From assembly GCF_028368855.1 (NCBI RefSeq), contig NZ_JAQNCY010000008.1:62001-126000 (forward strand): 64,000 nucleotides of DNA. Reading direction: 5' to 3'. How positions within the stretch are numbered: the first letter of the stretch is position 1; each line of letters opens with the position of its first letter. A program made the position numbers and the translations under genes. Positions 26,328 through 35,489 of this stretch are shown here, one piece after another. The notes under the pieces were generated by a model, which was not told where the DNA came from, ran no database searches, and saw nothing but the letters and a program-made list of their open reading frames with translations. The DNA is from Leisingera sp. SS27 (GTDB lineage: Bacteria; Pseudomonadota; Alphaproteobacteria; Rhodobacterales; Rhodobacteraceae).

Positions 26328-27704
26328 CTAGCTGGTGTTCTCCACAACCCGGCGCAGCCCGGCGATCTGGTTTGGCAGGTCCTCAGCCTGCGACTGGCAG
26401 AACCCGATCAGCAGTCCCTGTGCTGCGCCGTCCGGGTCGTGCGCAGACAGCGGCCGGATGCCAAACCCTGCTGCAGCGGCGCGCTGGCAAATTTCAGTGT
26501 CGTTCTGCCTGTCCTTCAGATGAAAGGCGATCTGCATCCCGGCATTGTGGCGGTGAAAATTTCCCAGCGCCTCCGGCCAGCCCGCCAGCGCCTCAGCCGC
26601 TGCGGCATAGCGTTCTGCATAGAGCCTGCGGGCGCGGCGGATGTGGCGGTCGTACTGGCCCGTCGCCATGAATTCTGCCAGCGGGCGTTGTGCGGTGATG
26701 GCAGCACCGGCACTCGGGTGGATGAACTGCGCCCGGAACTGCGGCACCAATGCTAGCGGCAAGATCGCATAGCCCAGCCGCAGCGCATGGGAAAACGTTT
26801 TGGAAAACGTGCCGACGTAGATGCACCGCCCCTCGCGGTCCAAAGCGGCCATCGCTGGCACCGGCTGTCCTCCATAGCGGAACTCGCTGTCGAAATCGTC
26901 CTCGATGATCCAGCCGCCGCGCATCTTGGCGGCTTGCAGAAAGGCCTGCCGCTGCGGCACCGGCAGGGTGCCGCCCAGCGGGAACTGATGCGAGGGCGTC
27001 AGCAGCGTGACCTTGGCCATCTGCCGCGGCACCGCTGCGCCGCGCGCACCCGCCTGCAGCCAGTGCACCGGCCAGCCGCGGGCCTGCGCAAACCGCCGGG
27101 TGGGGGTGAAGCCGGGGGCTTCCAGCGCGATGTCCTCGCCCTCCACAAGAATGACCATTGCCAGCTCCAGCGCCTCCCGTGCGCCGCTGGTCACCAGCAC
27201 CTGCTCTGCACTGCAGTCTATTCCCCGCCACCGTGCCGCATAGGCGGCGATCTCGCGCCGCAATTCCGGGTCGCCAAAGGCATCCTCCTGGTGGCTCAGG
27301 CTCAGCGGGTTCATTCTTGCCACACGTGAAACACAGCGTGCCCAGGGACGGGCCGGGAAAACCCCCGGATCCGGTGCGCCGGGCAGCAGCATTCCGGGGG
27401 CGGGCGGCGGGACTGCTGCAACTGGCGTTGCTGGAACCTCAGGCGGGCGGATTGGGGCCACGTCGCAGACAAAGATCCCGGCGCCCTGCCGGGGTTCCGC
27501 AAACCCTTCTGCTACCAGCTGGTCATAGGCCGTCACCACGGTGGAACGCGCAACCCCCAGATCCTGTGCCAGCGCCCGCGAAGAAGGCAGCCGGGTGCCA
27601 AGCCTCAGGCGGCCGTCGCTGATCCGGCGTCGCAGCGCAGAGACGATCTGCTGATACAGCGGCTCTGCGCGGCCTTCAGAAACCATGCCGGACAGGTCGA
27701 TCAT
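26328..27704 (-). CDS. MocR-type transcriptional regulator (GntR helix-turn-helix fused to aminotransferase-like domain)
   Basis: The 458-residue protein has an N-terminal GntR winged helix (PLYQQIVSALRRRISDGRLR, then LPSSRALAQDLGVARSTVVTAY) and a fold-type I aminotransferase domain from about residue 110. In that domain ITSGAREALELAMVI-like residues, DDFDSEFRYGGQPVPAM and the PLP lysine in IYVGTFSKTFSHALRLGY are visible. Such proteins often sense PLP or amino acids; PdxR and TauR are examples. It is divergent from a PNPOx-like gene, with paired TGGA boxes in between, so it probably controls that gene and itself. It could be a PdxR-type regulator; no pdx biosynthesis gene is adjacent. Confidence 0.93.
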   Translation of the reverse strand: MIDLSGMVSEGRAEPLYQQIVSALRRRISDGRLRLGTRLPSSRALAQDLGVARSTVVTAYDQLVAEGFAEPRQGAGIFVCDVAPIRPPEVPATPVAAVPPPAPGMLLPGAPDPGVFPARPWARCVSRVARMNPLSLSHQEDAFGDPELRREIAAYAARWRGIDCSAEQVLVTSGAREALELAMVILVEGEDIALEAPGFTPTRRFAQARGWPVHWLQAGARGAAVPRQMAKVTLLTPSHQFPLGGTLPVPQRQAFLQAAKMRGGWIIEDDFDSEFRYGGQPVPAMAALDREGRCIYVGTFSKTFSHALRLGYAILPLALVPQFRAQFIHPSAGAAITAQRPLAEFMATGQYDRHIRRARRLYAERYAAAAEALAGWPEALGNFHRHNAGMQIAFHLKDRQNDTEICQRAAAAGFGIRPLSAHDPDGAAQGLLIGFCQSQAEDLPNQIAGLRRVVENTS

Positions 27705-27705
27705 A

Positions 27706-27754
27706 TTGGACTGCTCATTTTGTCGGAAACTGGAAGTTAAAGCAGGTCCAGTTT
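27706..27754. promoter_or_regulatory. Candidate MocR operator region
   Basis: AAACTGGA (27727-27734) and TCCAGTTT (27747-27754) form a perfect inverted repeat with a 12-bp spacer. A further TTGGACT at 27706-27712 is in direct orientation to CTGGAAG at 27730, about two helical turns away. MocR-family sites are often repeated CTGGAC-like boxes. The region lies between the divergent MocR and PNPOx-like genes. Confidence 0.55.
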
Positions 27755-27799
27755 GCGCATAGCTGTCGCGGGAAACAACAAGAAATATGAGGTCAGCCC

Positions 27800-28465
27800 A
27801 TGCGCCAGCCCGAACAAGAAGCCGCCCTGAAATCGGACCGCAGCCGCCTGCGCCGCGCCCATGAACGCGGGCTCTATGACCGCGAAAGCCTGTATCAGGT
27901 GCTCGACGCGATGCCGCTGGCCCACATCGGCTATCAGATCAACGGCGCCACCTCGGTGCTGCCCACCCTGCAATGGCGCGAGGGGGATCACGTTTACTGG
28001 CATGGCTCTGCCGCCAGCCGCGCCATCCGGGCGATGGCCGGGGCAGAGGTCTGTCTGAGTGTCACCTGCATGGACGGCTACGTTCTGGCGCGCTCGGCGT
28101 TTCACCACTCGGTCAACTTCCGCTCTGCAATGCTTTTCGGGGTGGCGGAGCAGGTCACGGACGAGGACGCCAAGGCCGCCAGTCTCAAGGCGATGGTGGA
28201 CCACATCTTCCCGGGCCGCTGGGAGACCCTGCGCCCGATGAGTGCTCAGGAGCTGAAGGCAACCGCTCTGCTGCGCATGCCGATTGAGGAAGGGGCTGCC
28301 AAGATCCGCTCCGGCCCGCCCAAGGATGACGAGGAGGATTACGCCCTGCCGATCTGGGCCGGGGTGGTGCCGATGGCGATGGAGCTGAAACCGCCGCAGC
28401 CCGACCCGGCCAATCTGGAAGGGGTCGCGATGCCCGGCCACCTGAGCCGCATCCGTATCGGCTGA
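27800..28465 (+). CDS. Pyridoxamine 5'-phosphate oxidase-like FMN-binding split-barrel protein
   Basis: The 221-residue protein has the split-barrel order seen in NimA/PNPOx-like families: the helix DRSRLRRAHERGLYDRESLY, the strands MPLAHIGYQINGATSVLPTL and REGDHVYWHGSAASRAIRAM (flavin phosphate contact), and VCLSVTCMDGYVLARSAFHH. It probably binds FMN; whether it oxidises a B6 vitamer or reduces another substrate is not clear. It faces a MocR-type regulator across 95 bp, an arrangement typical for this regulator family. Confidence 0.88.
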   Translation: MRQPEQEAALKSDRSRLRRAHERGLYDRESLYQVLDAMPLAHIGYQINGATSVLPTLQWREGDHVYWHGSAASRAIRAMAGAEVCLSVTCMDGYVLARSAFHHSVNFRSAMLFGVAEQVTDEDAKAASLKAMVDHIFPGRWETLRPMSAQELKATALLRMPIEEGAAKIRSGPPKDDEEDYALPIWAGVVPMAMELKPPQPDPANLEGVAMPGHLSRIRIG

Positions 28466-28470
28466 AACAA

Positions 28471-28496
28471 AAAAGGCGCGCCGTCCTGGCGCGCCT
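28471..28496 (-). terminator. Rho-independent terminator of the MORN protein gene
   Basis: On the minus strand AGGCGCGCC-AGGAC-GGCGCGCCT is followed by TTTTTTGTTTC. The perfect 9-bp stem lies between the MORN gene stop (28512) and the PNPOx-like stop (28465); the T-run serves the minus strand only. Confidence 0.9.
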
Positions 28497-28511
28497 CTCA
28501 ATCTGTCAGGG

Positions 28512-29948
28512 CTACTCGGTCTGCCCTGTTTCCGTCTGCCCTGAGGCCCCGGCACCGCCGCTGACCAGCGCACCGTTTTCCCAGGATCCGTCTTCCTGCA
28601 CGCCGGAGGCATATTTCATCGTGCCTGCCCCCTGCCGCTTGCCGTTGACAAAGCTGCCCTCGTAGACATCGCCGTTGGCATAAGTCGCAACGCCCTGGCC
28701 CAGGATCTTGCCCTCCTGCCACTGGCCTTCATAGATGAAGCCATTGGGCATCACGATCTTGCCCTGTCCGTGGCGCTGGTTGTTAACAAACTCGCCAGTG
28801 TAGACTGAGCCGTCGGCGTAGGTCACTGTTGCCTGCCCATGGCGCTGCGAGTCTTGCCAGCCGCCTTCATACCGGTAGCCGTCGGCATAGGTCATCACCC
28901 CTTGGCCATGGTTCTGGGCACTTTTGAAGCCGCCGGTATAGGTCAGCCCATTGGGATAGACTGTGGTGCCTTGGCCCTCGATTACTCCGGCCACCCAATC
29001 ACCTTCATAGGTTGCGCCGTCCGGATAGGTGATCTTGCCCTTGCCTTCGGCCAGATCATCGCGGAACTCGCCCTCATAGACTGAGCCGTCGGGGTAGGTC
29101 ATTGTCCCTTTGCCGTCGATCTGGCCCTTGGCCCAGTCGCCGGTGTAGGTATAGCCGTCTTTCTCGGTGATCGTGCCTGTTCCATGGCGCTGGTCGTCGG
29201 CAAATTCACCGACATAGACATCACCATTGGCATAGGTCATTTTCCCATGGCCATGGCGGCGGGTGTTTTGCAGCTCGCCTTCGTAGATATCGCCATTGGG
29301 GTGCACCTGGCGCCCGGTGCCCTGCATCTGGCTGGCTGCCCACTCGCCTTCGTAGATCAGACCCTCCGGAGTTTCGAGCCGGCCCTGGCCTTGCAGCTGG
29401 CCGTCCGCGACCTGGCCCTCGTAAACAGTGCCGTCCGCATAGGTGATCTTCGCCAAGCCCTGCTGGCGGCCCTCCACCCAGTCGCCGTCATAGGTGTAGC
29501 CGTCGGTGGAGGACATCACCCCCTGGCCATGCCGCTTGCCATCGGCAAAGCTGCCCTGATAGCGCACGCCGCTGGCATAGGTGGAGGTTCCGTCACCATG
29601 GATCTGGCCGTCCTGCCAGCCGCCTTCATAGGTACTGCCGTCAGCGCGGGTCAGCTTGCCCAGCCCGTGCGGCTTGCCTTGCGCAAACTCGCCCTCATAG
29701 ACCGAACCGTCGGGGAACCGGGCCACGCCCTGGCCGCGCACTTCGCCTTCGACCCATTCGCCGCTGTACTCATAGCCGTTCGGCAGCTTGTAGGTGCCGG
29801 TGCCATGCTGCAGCCCGCCCTTGAAGGTGCCTTCATAGACGCCGCCGATCTCGTCCTGGGTGGTAATGACCTCGCCGTCCTGCGCCAGCGCGGGGGCGGC
29901 CAGTGCCAGGAGGGTGGAAAGCGCGAATGCGGTGCCGAAACGGGTCAT
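28512..29948 (-). CDS. Exported MORN-repeat protein (about 18 repeats)
   Basis: The 478-residue protein has a signal peptide (TRFGTAFALSTLLALAAPAL, cut after ALAQ) and then 18 consecutive MORN repeats of 23 residues from about residue 37 to 460, each like YEGEF-xxGxxHGxG-xxxYxDG; a partial nineteenth follows. MORN arrays form long beta-hairpin solenoids that bind lipids or act as scaffolds. Bacterial exported versions are largely uncharacterised. The tail is Gly/Gln-rich (GGAGASGQTETGQTE). The gene is monocistronic and divergent from nadE. A role in the periplasm or on the envelope is inference. Confidence 0.92.
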   Translation of the reverse strand: MTRFGTAFALSTLLALAAPALAQDGEVITTQDEIGGVYEGTFKGGLQHGTGTYKLPNGYEYSGEWVEGEVRGQGVARFPDGSVYEGEFAQGKPHGLGKLTRADGSTYEGGWQDGQIHGDGTSTYASGVRYQGSFADGKRHGQGVMSSTDGYTYDGDWVEGRQQGLAKITYADGTVYEGQVADGQLQGQGRLETPEGLIYEGEWAASQMQGTGRQVHPNGDIYEGELQNTRRHGHGKMTYANGDVYVGEFADDQRHGTGTITEKDGYTYTGDWAKGQIDGKGTMTYPDGSVYEGEFRDDLAEGKGKITYPDGATYEGDWVAGVIEGQGTTVYPNGLTYTGGFKSAQNHGQGVMTYADGYRYEGGWQDSQRHGQATVTYADGSVYTGEFVNNQRHGQGKIVMPNGFIYEGQWQEGKILGQGVATYANGDVYEGSFVNGKRQGAGTMKYASGVQEDGSWENGALVSGGAGASGQTETGQTE

Positions 29949-30130
29949 TGAAAACCTCTGCCTGCCCAGGGATTACGGTGCTGCTGCCATATTGGGTTGC
30001 TCGCCCGGAAACTAAGCTACAGCAACACGGGCCGCAATGTCTTTTCCCGGGCTTAGGCCCCTTGCTCTTTTCCTTGGCCGTCAATCTGGTAAATGGCTGA
30101 TGGAGGAATGTTACAAAGGGCCCAAGCAGC

Positions 30131-31789
30131 ATGGCAGACCGTTTCCGCGTGACACTGGCGCAGCTGAACCCAACCGTTGGCGACCTGGCAGGCAATGCTG
30201 CCAAGGCCCGCACTGCCTGGGAGGAGGGCCGCAAGGCTGGCGCCGATCTGGTGGCGCTGCCGGAAATGTTCATCACCGGCTACAACACCCAGGACCTGGT
30301 GATGAAGCCGGCGTTCCACACCGCCGCCATCGCCGAGGTAGAAAAACTGGCCGCGGACTGCGCTGACGGACCGGCGCTGGCCATCGGCAGCCCCTGGGTC
30401 GAGGGCACCAAACTCTACAATGCCTATCTGATCCTCAAGGGCGGCAAGATTGCCTCCCGCAGCCTCAAGCACCACTTGCCGAATGAGACCGTGTTTGATG
30501 AGGTGCGGATCTTTGATGCCGGCCCGCTGGGCGGACCTTACGCGGTTGGCAACACCCGTATCGGTTCCCCCATTTGCGAGGACGGCTGGCACGAGGATGT
30601 CGCGGAAACCCTGGCTGAGACCGGCGCAGAGTTCCTGCTGATCCCCAACGGTTCGCCTTATTTCCGTGATAAGATGGAGGTGCGCTTCAACCACATGGTG
30701 GCGCGTTCTGTCGAAACCCATCTGCCGGTGATTTACCTGAACATGGTCGGCGGTCAGGACGATCAGGTCTTTGACGGCGGCTCCTTCGTGCTGAACCCGG
30801 GCGGTTCGCTGGCGCTGCAGATGCCGGTTTTTGACGAGGCCTATGCTCAGCTCGATCTGGAGCGCACCGATGACGGCTGGCGTGCGGTTGAGGGCGAAAA
30901 GGCGCATCTCCCTGACGCATGGGAACAGGACTACCGGGTGATGGTGGAATCCTTGCGCGACTACATGGGCAAGACCGGCTTCAAAAAGGTTCTGCTGGGT
31001 TTGTCCGGCGGCGTGGACTCGGCCATCGTTGCGGCCATTGCGGTGGACGCTCTGGGCGCTGAGAACGTCCGCTGCGTGATGCTGCCGTCGGAATACACCA
31101 GCCGGGAATCCCTCGACGATGCCGAAGCCGTCGCCAAGGCGCTGGGCGTCCGCTACGACTATGTGCCGATCTCTGAGGGCCGCACAGCCATCACCAATAC
31201 GCTGGCGCCGCTGTTCGAGGGAATGGAGCCTGGCCTGACGGAGGAAAACATCCAGTCCCGCCTGCGCGGTCTGCTGCTGATGGCCATGTCCAACAAGTTC
31301 GGGGAAATGCTGCTGACCACTGGCAACAAGTCGGAGGTCGCGGTCGGATATGCCACCATCTACGGCGACATGAACGGCGGCTATAACCCGATCAAGGATC
31401 TCTACAAGACCCGGGTGTTTGAAACTTGCCGCTGGCGCAATGCCAACCACCGCCCCTGGATGAAAGGCCCTGAGGGCGAAGTGATCCGCCCTAACGTGAT
31501 CGACAAGCCGCCCAGTGCCGAGCTGCGCGAGGATCAGAAGGACAGCGACAGCCTGCCGGACTACCCGGTGCTGGATGCAATTCTGGACATTCTGGTCGAT
31601 CAGGATGGCTCAATCGCAGATTGCGTCGCGGCAGGCTATGACCGGGACACGGCCAAGCGGGTCGAGCATCTGGTTTACATCAGCGAATACAAGCGCTTCC
31701 AGTCCGCCCCCGGTGCCCGGCTGACCCGGCGCGCGTTCTGGCTGGACCGCCGCTATCCGATTGTGAACCGCTGGCGCGACCCTTCCTGA
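30131..31789 (+). CDS. nadE: Glutamine-dependent NAD(+) synthetase
   Basis: The 552-residue protein joins an N-terminal carbon-nitrogen hydrolase (glutaminase) domain to a C-terminal NAD synthetase domain. The glutaminase triad is visible: Glu in LPEMFITGY, Lys in SRSLKHHLPN and Cys in GSPICEDGWHED. The synthetase domain starts near residue 275 with the PP-loop LLGLSGGVDSAIVAAIAVDA, and has TTGNKSEVAVGYATIYGDMN. It converts deamido-NAD to NAD with ATP and glutamine. Length matches the two-domain form. nadD lies 19 kb away in the same window. The start follows a purine-poor leader, so the exact ATG is assigned by homology of the N-terminus. Confidence 0.97.
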   Translation: MADRFRVTLAQLNPTVGDLAGNAAKARTAWEEGRKAGADLVALPEMFITGYNTQDLVMKPAFHTAAIAEVEKLAADCADGPALAIGSPWVEGTKLYNAYLILKGGKIASRSLKHHLPNETVFDEVRIFDAGPLGGPYAVGNTRIGSPICEDGWHEDVAETLAETGAEFLLIPNGSPYFRDKMEVRFNHMVARSVETHLPVIYLNMVGGQDDQVFDGGSFVLNPGGSLALQMPVFDEAYAQLDLERTDDGWRAVEGEKAHLPDAWEQDYRVMVESLRDYMGKTGFKKVLLGLSGGVDSAIVAAIAVDALGAENVRCVMLPSEYTSRESLDDAEAVAKALGVRYDYVPISEGRTAITNTLAPLFEGMEPGLTEENIQSRLRGLLLMAMSNKFGEMLLTTGNKSEVAVGYATIYGDMNGGYNPIKDLYKTRVFETCRWRNANHRPWMKGPEGEVIRPNVIDKPPSAELREDQKDSDSLPDYPVLDAILDILVDQDGSIADCVAAGYDRDTAKRVEHLVYISEYKRFQSAPGARLTRRAFWLDRRYPIVNRWRDPS

Positions 31790-31967
31790 GGAGCGCGTTA
31801 ACCTGTTGAAGCGGCAGGTTTTTCCGCGCCTTGGCAACTTCAGGTCCGGGTTTTCGGTGCCAGTAACGCCCTGATATGCGGCGGAAAAATCACAATGGCC
31901 GAATGCGGCGCAACCTGTGTCGCATGCACGCTGGACCGGCGGTTTTTCACCGGGCATAGATGCCCGC

Positions 31968-33299
31968 ATGCCCGGACCCAAGCTGCCCCATTTTCAATCC
32001 GATCTGGCCTTGCCCAAGGCCGTTGATGCCGTGGTGATCGGCGGCGGCATCATTGGCGCCAGCACCGCGCTGGAGCTGGCCGAACGCGGCCATTCGGTGC
32101 TGCTCTGCGAGAAGGGCCAGATCGCAGGGGAGCAAAGCTCGCGCAACTGGGGGTGGGTGCGCATCGCCTGCCGCGACCCGCGGGAGATCCCGCTGATGGC
32201 AGAATCCCTGCGCCTGTGGGACGGATTGGCAGAACGTACCGGCCATGAAACCGGCTTCACCCGTTCAGGCATCCTCTATACCGCAGAGACCGCCAAGCGC
32301 GAGGCTCAGCTCGAACGCTGGCTGCGCAACCTCGATGGCTGGGACCAGGGCGCTCGTATGGTTCGCGGCGAACAGCTGGCCCAGCTGATGCCGGGACACC
32401 AGACCAAGGCGCAGGCTGCGCTGCACACGCCGCTGGACGGGCGGGCAGAGCCGCAGCTGGCCACCCACGCAATCGCCTCCGCCGCCCGTGCAGCCGGGGC
32501 GAAAGTCATGACCGATTGCGCGGTGCGCAGTGTTGAAACCTCTGCGGGCCGCATCAGCGGTGTGATGACTGAACGCGGCCGGGTGGCCTGCTCTGCCGTT
32601 GTCACCGCAGGCGGAGCCTGGTCGCGGTTGTTTTTGGGCAATGCAGGCGTGGACCTGCCGCAGCTCAAAGTGTTGAACTCGGTCCTGCGCACCTCACCGG
32701 TGCCAAGCGGCCCGGAAACTTCCGTGCGCAGCGGCAATCTTGGCCTGCGCAAGCGGGGTGATGGCGGTTACACGGTGTCTGACGCGATGGAAAACGTGGT
32801 CGACATCGTTCCTGACAGCTTTCGCCTGGGCTGGAAATACCTGCCCAGCCTGCGCCAGGAATGGCGGGCGCTGCAGTTTCGCATCTCCGGCCGCTGGGCA
32901 GAGGAGGCCGCCCAGGCGCACCGATGGGACCCGCAGGACATCTCGCCCTTTGAGCAGTGCCGCGTCCTGGATCCGGCGCCATCGCAAAAGGCGCTCCGCA
33001 GCGGCTGGGCGGCCGCGCAAAAGGCCTTCCCGGTGCTGCAGGGCGCCGATGTGGTGCAAAGCTGGGCCGGGCTGATGGATGTGACACCGGATGCGATCCC
33101 GGTCATCTCGCAGGTCGACAGCCTGCCGGGGCTGTTCATTGCCACGGGTTTCTCCGGCCACGGCTTTGGCATCGGCCCCGCCGCCGGACGGCTGACCGCT
33201 GATCTGGTCACCGGCAGCGCCCCGGTCGTGGATCCGCATGCCTTCCGCCTGTCGCGGTTTACCGACGGCGGCGGTTACGGCCCGCAAACCGGCTGCTGA
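31968..33299 (+). CDS. FAD-dependent oxidoreductase (DadA/glycine-oxidase type)
   Basis: The protein (443 residues from this ATG) has the FAD dinucleotide motif DAVVIGGGIIGASTALELAE near residue 20, EKGQIAGEQSSRNWGWVR, and the C-terminal GLFIATGFSGHGFGIGPAAG FAD contact. It belongs to the DAAO-like family that oxidises amino acids or related amines; substrate unknown. The frame is open back to a GTG at 31917, adding 17 residues. Neither start has a good Shine-Dalgarno site, and a perfect hairpin (GGGCAT-AG-ATGCCC, 31952-31965) abuts the ATG chosen. No partner gene is adjacent. Confidence 0.88.
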   Translation: MPGPKLPHFQSDLALPKAVDAVVIGGGIIGASTALELAERGHSVLLCEKGQIAGEQSSRNWGWVRIACRDPREIPLMAESLRLWDGLAERTGHETGFTRSGILYTAETAKREAQLERWLRNLDGWDQGARMVRGEQLAQLMPGHQTKAQAALHTPLDGRAEPQLATHAIASAARAAGAKVMTDCAVRSVETSAGRISGVMTERGRVACSAVVTAGGAWSRLFLGNAGVDLPQLKVLNSVLRTSPVPSGPETSVRSGNLGLRKRGDGGYTVSDAMENVVDIVPDSFRLGWKYLPSLRQEWRALQFRISGRWAEEAAQAHRWDPQDISPFEQCRVLDPAPSQKALRSGWAAAQKAFPVLQGADVVQSWAGLMDVTPDAIPVISQVDSLPGLFIATGFSGHGFGIGPAAGRLTADLVTGSAPVVDPHAFRLSRFTDGGGYGPQTGC

Positions 33300-33376
33300 T
33301 CCATTTAACCAGAATGGCCGCCCCGGACTGTCAGAGTGCAAGTGCTGCACTATCCTTACGGCAGGAGGGCTGGCGG

Positions 33377-33805
33377 ATGAGCGGGAACAAGACTGCGCCA
33401 ACAGGTGCCAGCGTTGAAGATTTTCTGCAAGCGGTGGAGCCGGAGCGCAAATCTGTAGAGGCGCAGGAATTAAATCGGCTGTTTTGCGAGGTGACGGGGT
33501 TCCAGCCGCAGATGTGGGGCCCGTCGATCATCGGCTACGGCAGATACCACTACCGCTACGCAACGGGCCGCGAAGGGGAGTTCCTGGCCACCGGATTTGC
33601 CCCGCGCCGGGCGCGCCATTCGATCTACATCATGCCGGGCTACCAGGACTACAGCGCAATCCTGGCCCGCCTGGGCAAGCACCGCCTCGGTAAAAGCTGC
33701 CTCTATGTGAATAAGCTCGCTGATGTTGATCTGGACGTGCTGGGCGAGCTGATCCGCGCGGGCCTCAAAGACCTCGATGCAATCTGGCCCGTGCAGCCTG
33801 GGTAA
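33377..33805 (+). CDS. DUF1801 domain protein (YdhG-like)
   Basis: The 142-residue protein starts at ATG 33377 after an AGGAGG-containing leader. The DUF1801 pattern is seen: ASVEDFLQAVEPERKSVEAQ, the loop MWGPSIIGYGRYHYRY, and GKSCLYVNKLADVDLDVLGE at the end. This fold is also found in Bacillus YdhG; the biochemical role is unknown. It is cytosolic by appearance. Repeat copy 3 lies just after the stop. Confidence 0.88.
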   Translation: MSGNKTAPTGASVEDFLQAVEPERKSVEAQELNRLFCEVTGFQPQMWGPSIIGYGRYHYRYATGREGEFLATGFAPRRARHSIYIMPGYQDYSAILARLGKHRLGKSCLYVNKLADVDLDVLGELIRAGLKDLDAIWPVQPG

Positions 33806-33810
33806 CCTGG

Positions 33811-33842
33811 CATCATTATTCCAAAAATACTTGCGCCGCAGG
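33811..33842 (-). repeat. Short interspersed intergenic repeat, copy 3 (inverted)
   Basis: On the minus strand the bases begin CCTGCGGCGCAAGTATTTTT and continue GGAATAATGATG. TGC-GGC-GCA replaces the CTCC-GGCG-GGAG stem of copy 2, keeping the ability to pair, then the same AGTATTT-GGAA-ATGA order follows. It sits in the 118-bp gap before gltX. Confidence 0.6.
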
Positions 33843-33926
33843 CACGCTGCAAAGGCGCGTTAACCCTCGCGAAACTGGACAAACCGCGGCCCATGTGACA
33901 AGGGGCAGGGCAACAGGAGACTCGTG

Positions 33927-35252
33927 ATGACCACCACCCGTTTTGCCCCGTCGCCGACCGGCTATATCCACGTCGGCAACCTGCGCACCGCGCTGATGAA
34001 CTATCTGATCGCCCGCAAGGCCGACGGCACCTTCATCCTGCGTATCGATGACACCGACCCGGAGCGGTCCAAGGAAGAATATGTCGATGCGATCAAGCAG
34101 GACCTGGAATGGCTGGGCCTGACCTGGGACAAGGTGGAGCGCCAGTCCGAGCGCCTCGACCGCTATGTCGCTGCGGCGGAAGAGCTGCGCGAGATCGGCC
34201 GTTTCTACGAGGCGTTCGAGACCCCGACCGAACTTGACCTGAAGCGCAAGAAACAGCTGAACATGGGCAAGCCGCCGGTCTATGACCGGGCCGCGCTGAA
34301 CCTGTCCGATGACGAGAAAGCTGCGCTCCGCGCCCAGCGCGGCGACGGCGTCTGGCGCTTCAAGCTGGACCATCAGCGTATCGAGTGGACCGACGGCATC
34401 CTTGGCGACATCTCCATCGACGCGGCCTCGGTCTCCGACCCGGTTCTGATCCGCGGCGACGGCCAGTTCCTCTACACTTTGGCGTCGGTGGTGGACGACA
34501 CCGAGATGGGCGTGACCCATGTGGTGCGCGGTTCCGACCACGTGACCAACACCGCGACCCAGATCCAGATCATCGAGGCGCTGGGCGGCTCTGTTCCATC
34601 CTTCGCGCACCACTCGCTGCTGACCGGCCCGCAGGGCGAGGCGCTGTCCAAGCGCCTGGGCACCCTGGCGCTGCGCGACCTGCGAGAGGCCGGCGTGCAG
34701 CCGATGGCGCTCCTCAGCCTGATGGCGCGCCTGGGCTCCTCCGACCCGGTGGAACTGCGCACGGAACTGGCAGAGCTGATCGACGGCTTTGACATCAACC
34801 GTTTCGGCGCCGCACCAACCAAATTCGACGTCGAGGATCTCTATCCGCTGACCGCCCGCCATCTGCAATCGCTGCCGTTGGAGGCCGTGCAAAGCCATGT
34901 GGATGTGCTGGGCGTTCCGGCAGAAAAGCAGGCCGCCTTCTGGGATATGGCCAAGGAGAACATCACAACGCTCAAGGATCTGGCCGGCTGGTGGGAGCTG
35001 TGCCGCGACGGCGCTGAGCCGCTGGTGGCGGATGAGGACAAGGATTTCATCGCCGAGGCGATGGCGCTGCTGCCCGAAGGCCCCTACGACAGCGAAAGCT
35101 GGGGCAAGTGGACCGCCGCAGTCAAAGAGGCGACCGGGCGCAAAGGCAAGGGCCTGTTCATGCCGCTGCGCAAGGCCGTCACCGGCATGGAGCGCGGCCC
35201 CGACATGTCGGCGCTGCTGGCGCTGATGGAGACCGTCCGCGCCCGCGGCTGA
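33927..35252 (+). CDS. gltX: Glutamate-tRNA ligase
   Basis: This class I synthetase of 441 residues has the HIGH-type motif FAPSPTGYIHVGNLRTALMN (HVGN) near residue 15 and the KMSKS-type motif ALSKRLGTLALRDL near residue 240. The anticodon-binding helical domain follows from about residue 300. It charges tRNA-Glu. Alphaproteobacteria commonly have two GltX paralogues, one with a bias to tRNA-Gln misacylation; which one this is cannot be decided. AGGAGA precedes adjacent GTG 33924 and ATG 33927 starts; the ATG matches homologues. A terminator follows. Confidence 0.96.
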   Translation: MTTTRFAPSPTGYIHVGNLRTALMNYLIARKADGTFILRIDDTDPERSKEEYVDAIKQDLEWLGLTWDKVERQSERLDRYVAAAEELREIGRFYEAFETPTELDLKRKKQLNMGKPPVYDRAALNLSDDEKAALRAQRGDGVWRFKLDHQRIEWTDGILGDISIDAASVSDPVLIRGDGQFLYTLASVVDDTEMGVTHVVRGSDHVTNTATQIQIIEALGGSVPSFAHHSLLTGPQGEALSKRLGTLALRDLREAGVQPMALLSLMARLGSSDPVELRTELAELIDGFDINRFGAAPTKFDVEDLYPLTARHLQSLPLEAVQSHVDVLGVPAEKQAAFWDMAKENITTLKDLAGWWELCRDGAEPLVADEDKDFIAEAMALLPEGPYDSESWGKWTAAVKEATGRKGKGLFMPLRKAVTGMERGPDMSALLALMETVRARG

Positions 35253-35278
35253 GGTTTTTTAGACATCCTGTTGCAAAA

Positions 35279-35307
35279 GGCGGTGCCTCTGGGTGCCGTC
35301 TTTTTTT
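35279..35307 (+). terminator. Rho-independent terminator of gltX
   Basis: GGCGGTGCC and GGTGCCGTC pair with a few G-T wobbles around a 4-nt loop and are followed by seven T residues. The rest of the 237-bp gap to the DUF2254 gene end shows GC-rich palindromes but no gene. Confidence 0.85.
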
Positions 35308-35489
35308 GTGTACGGAAGGCTCCCGCCCGCAGGGGCTGCATCAAAGATGCCGCCGCAGCGGTTGGGCCGCGCGCCGCGCTGCGGCGCGGCAGTGCATCCC
35401 GCCGGGTTGCACTGCCATGCCCAACTGTGAGGCGCATGGCACATGTGCCGCAGCAGGCGGGAGGCCCACCCGGCTGAATAACTGGCAGG

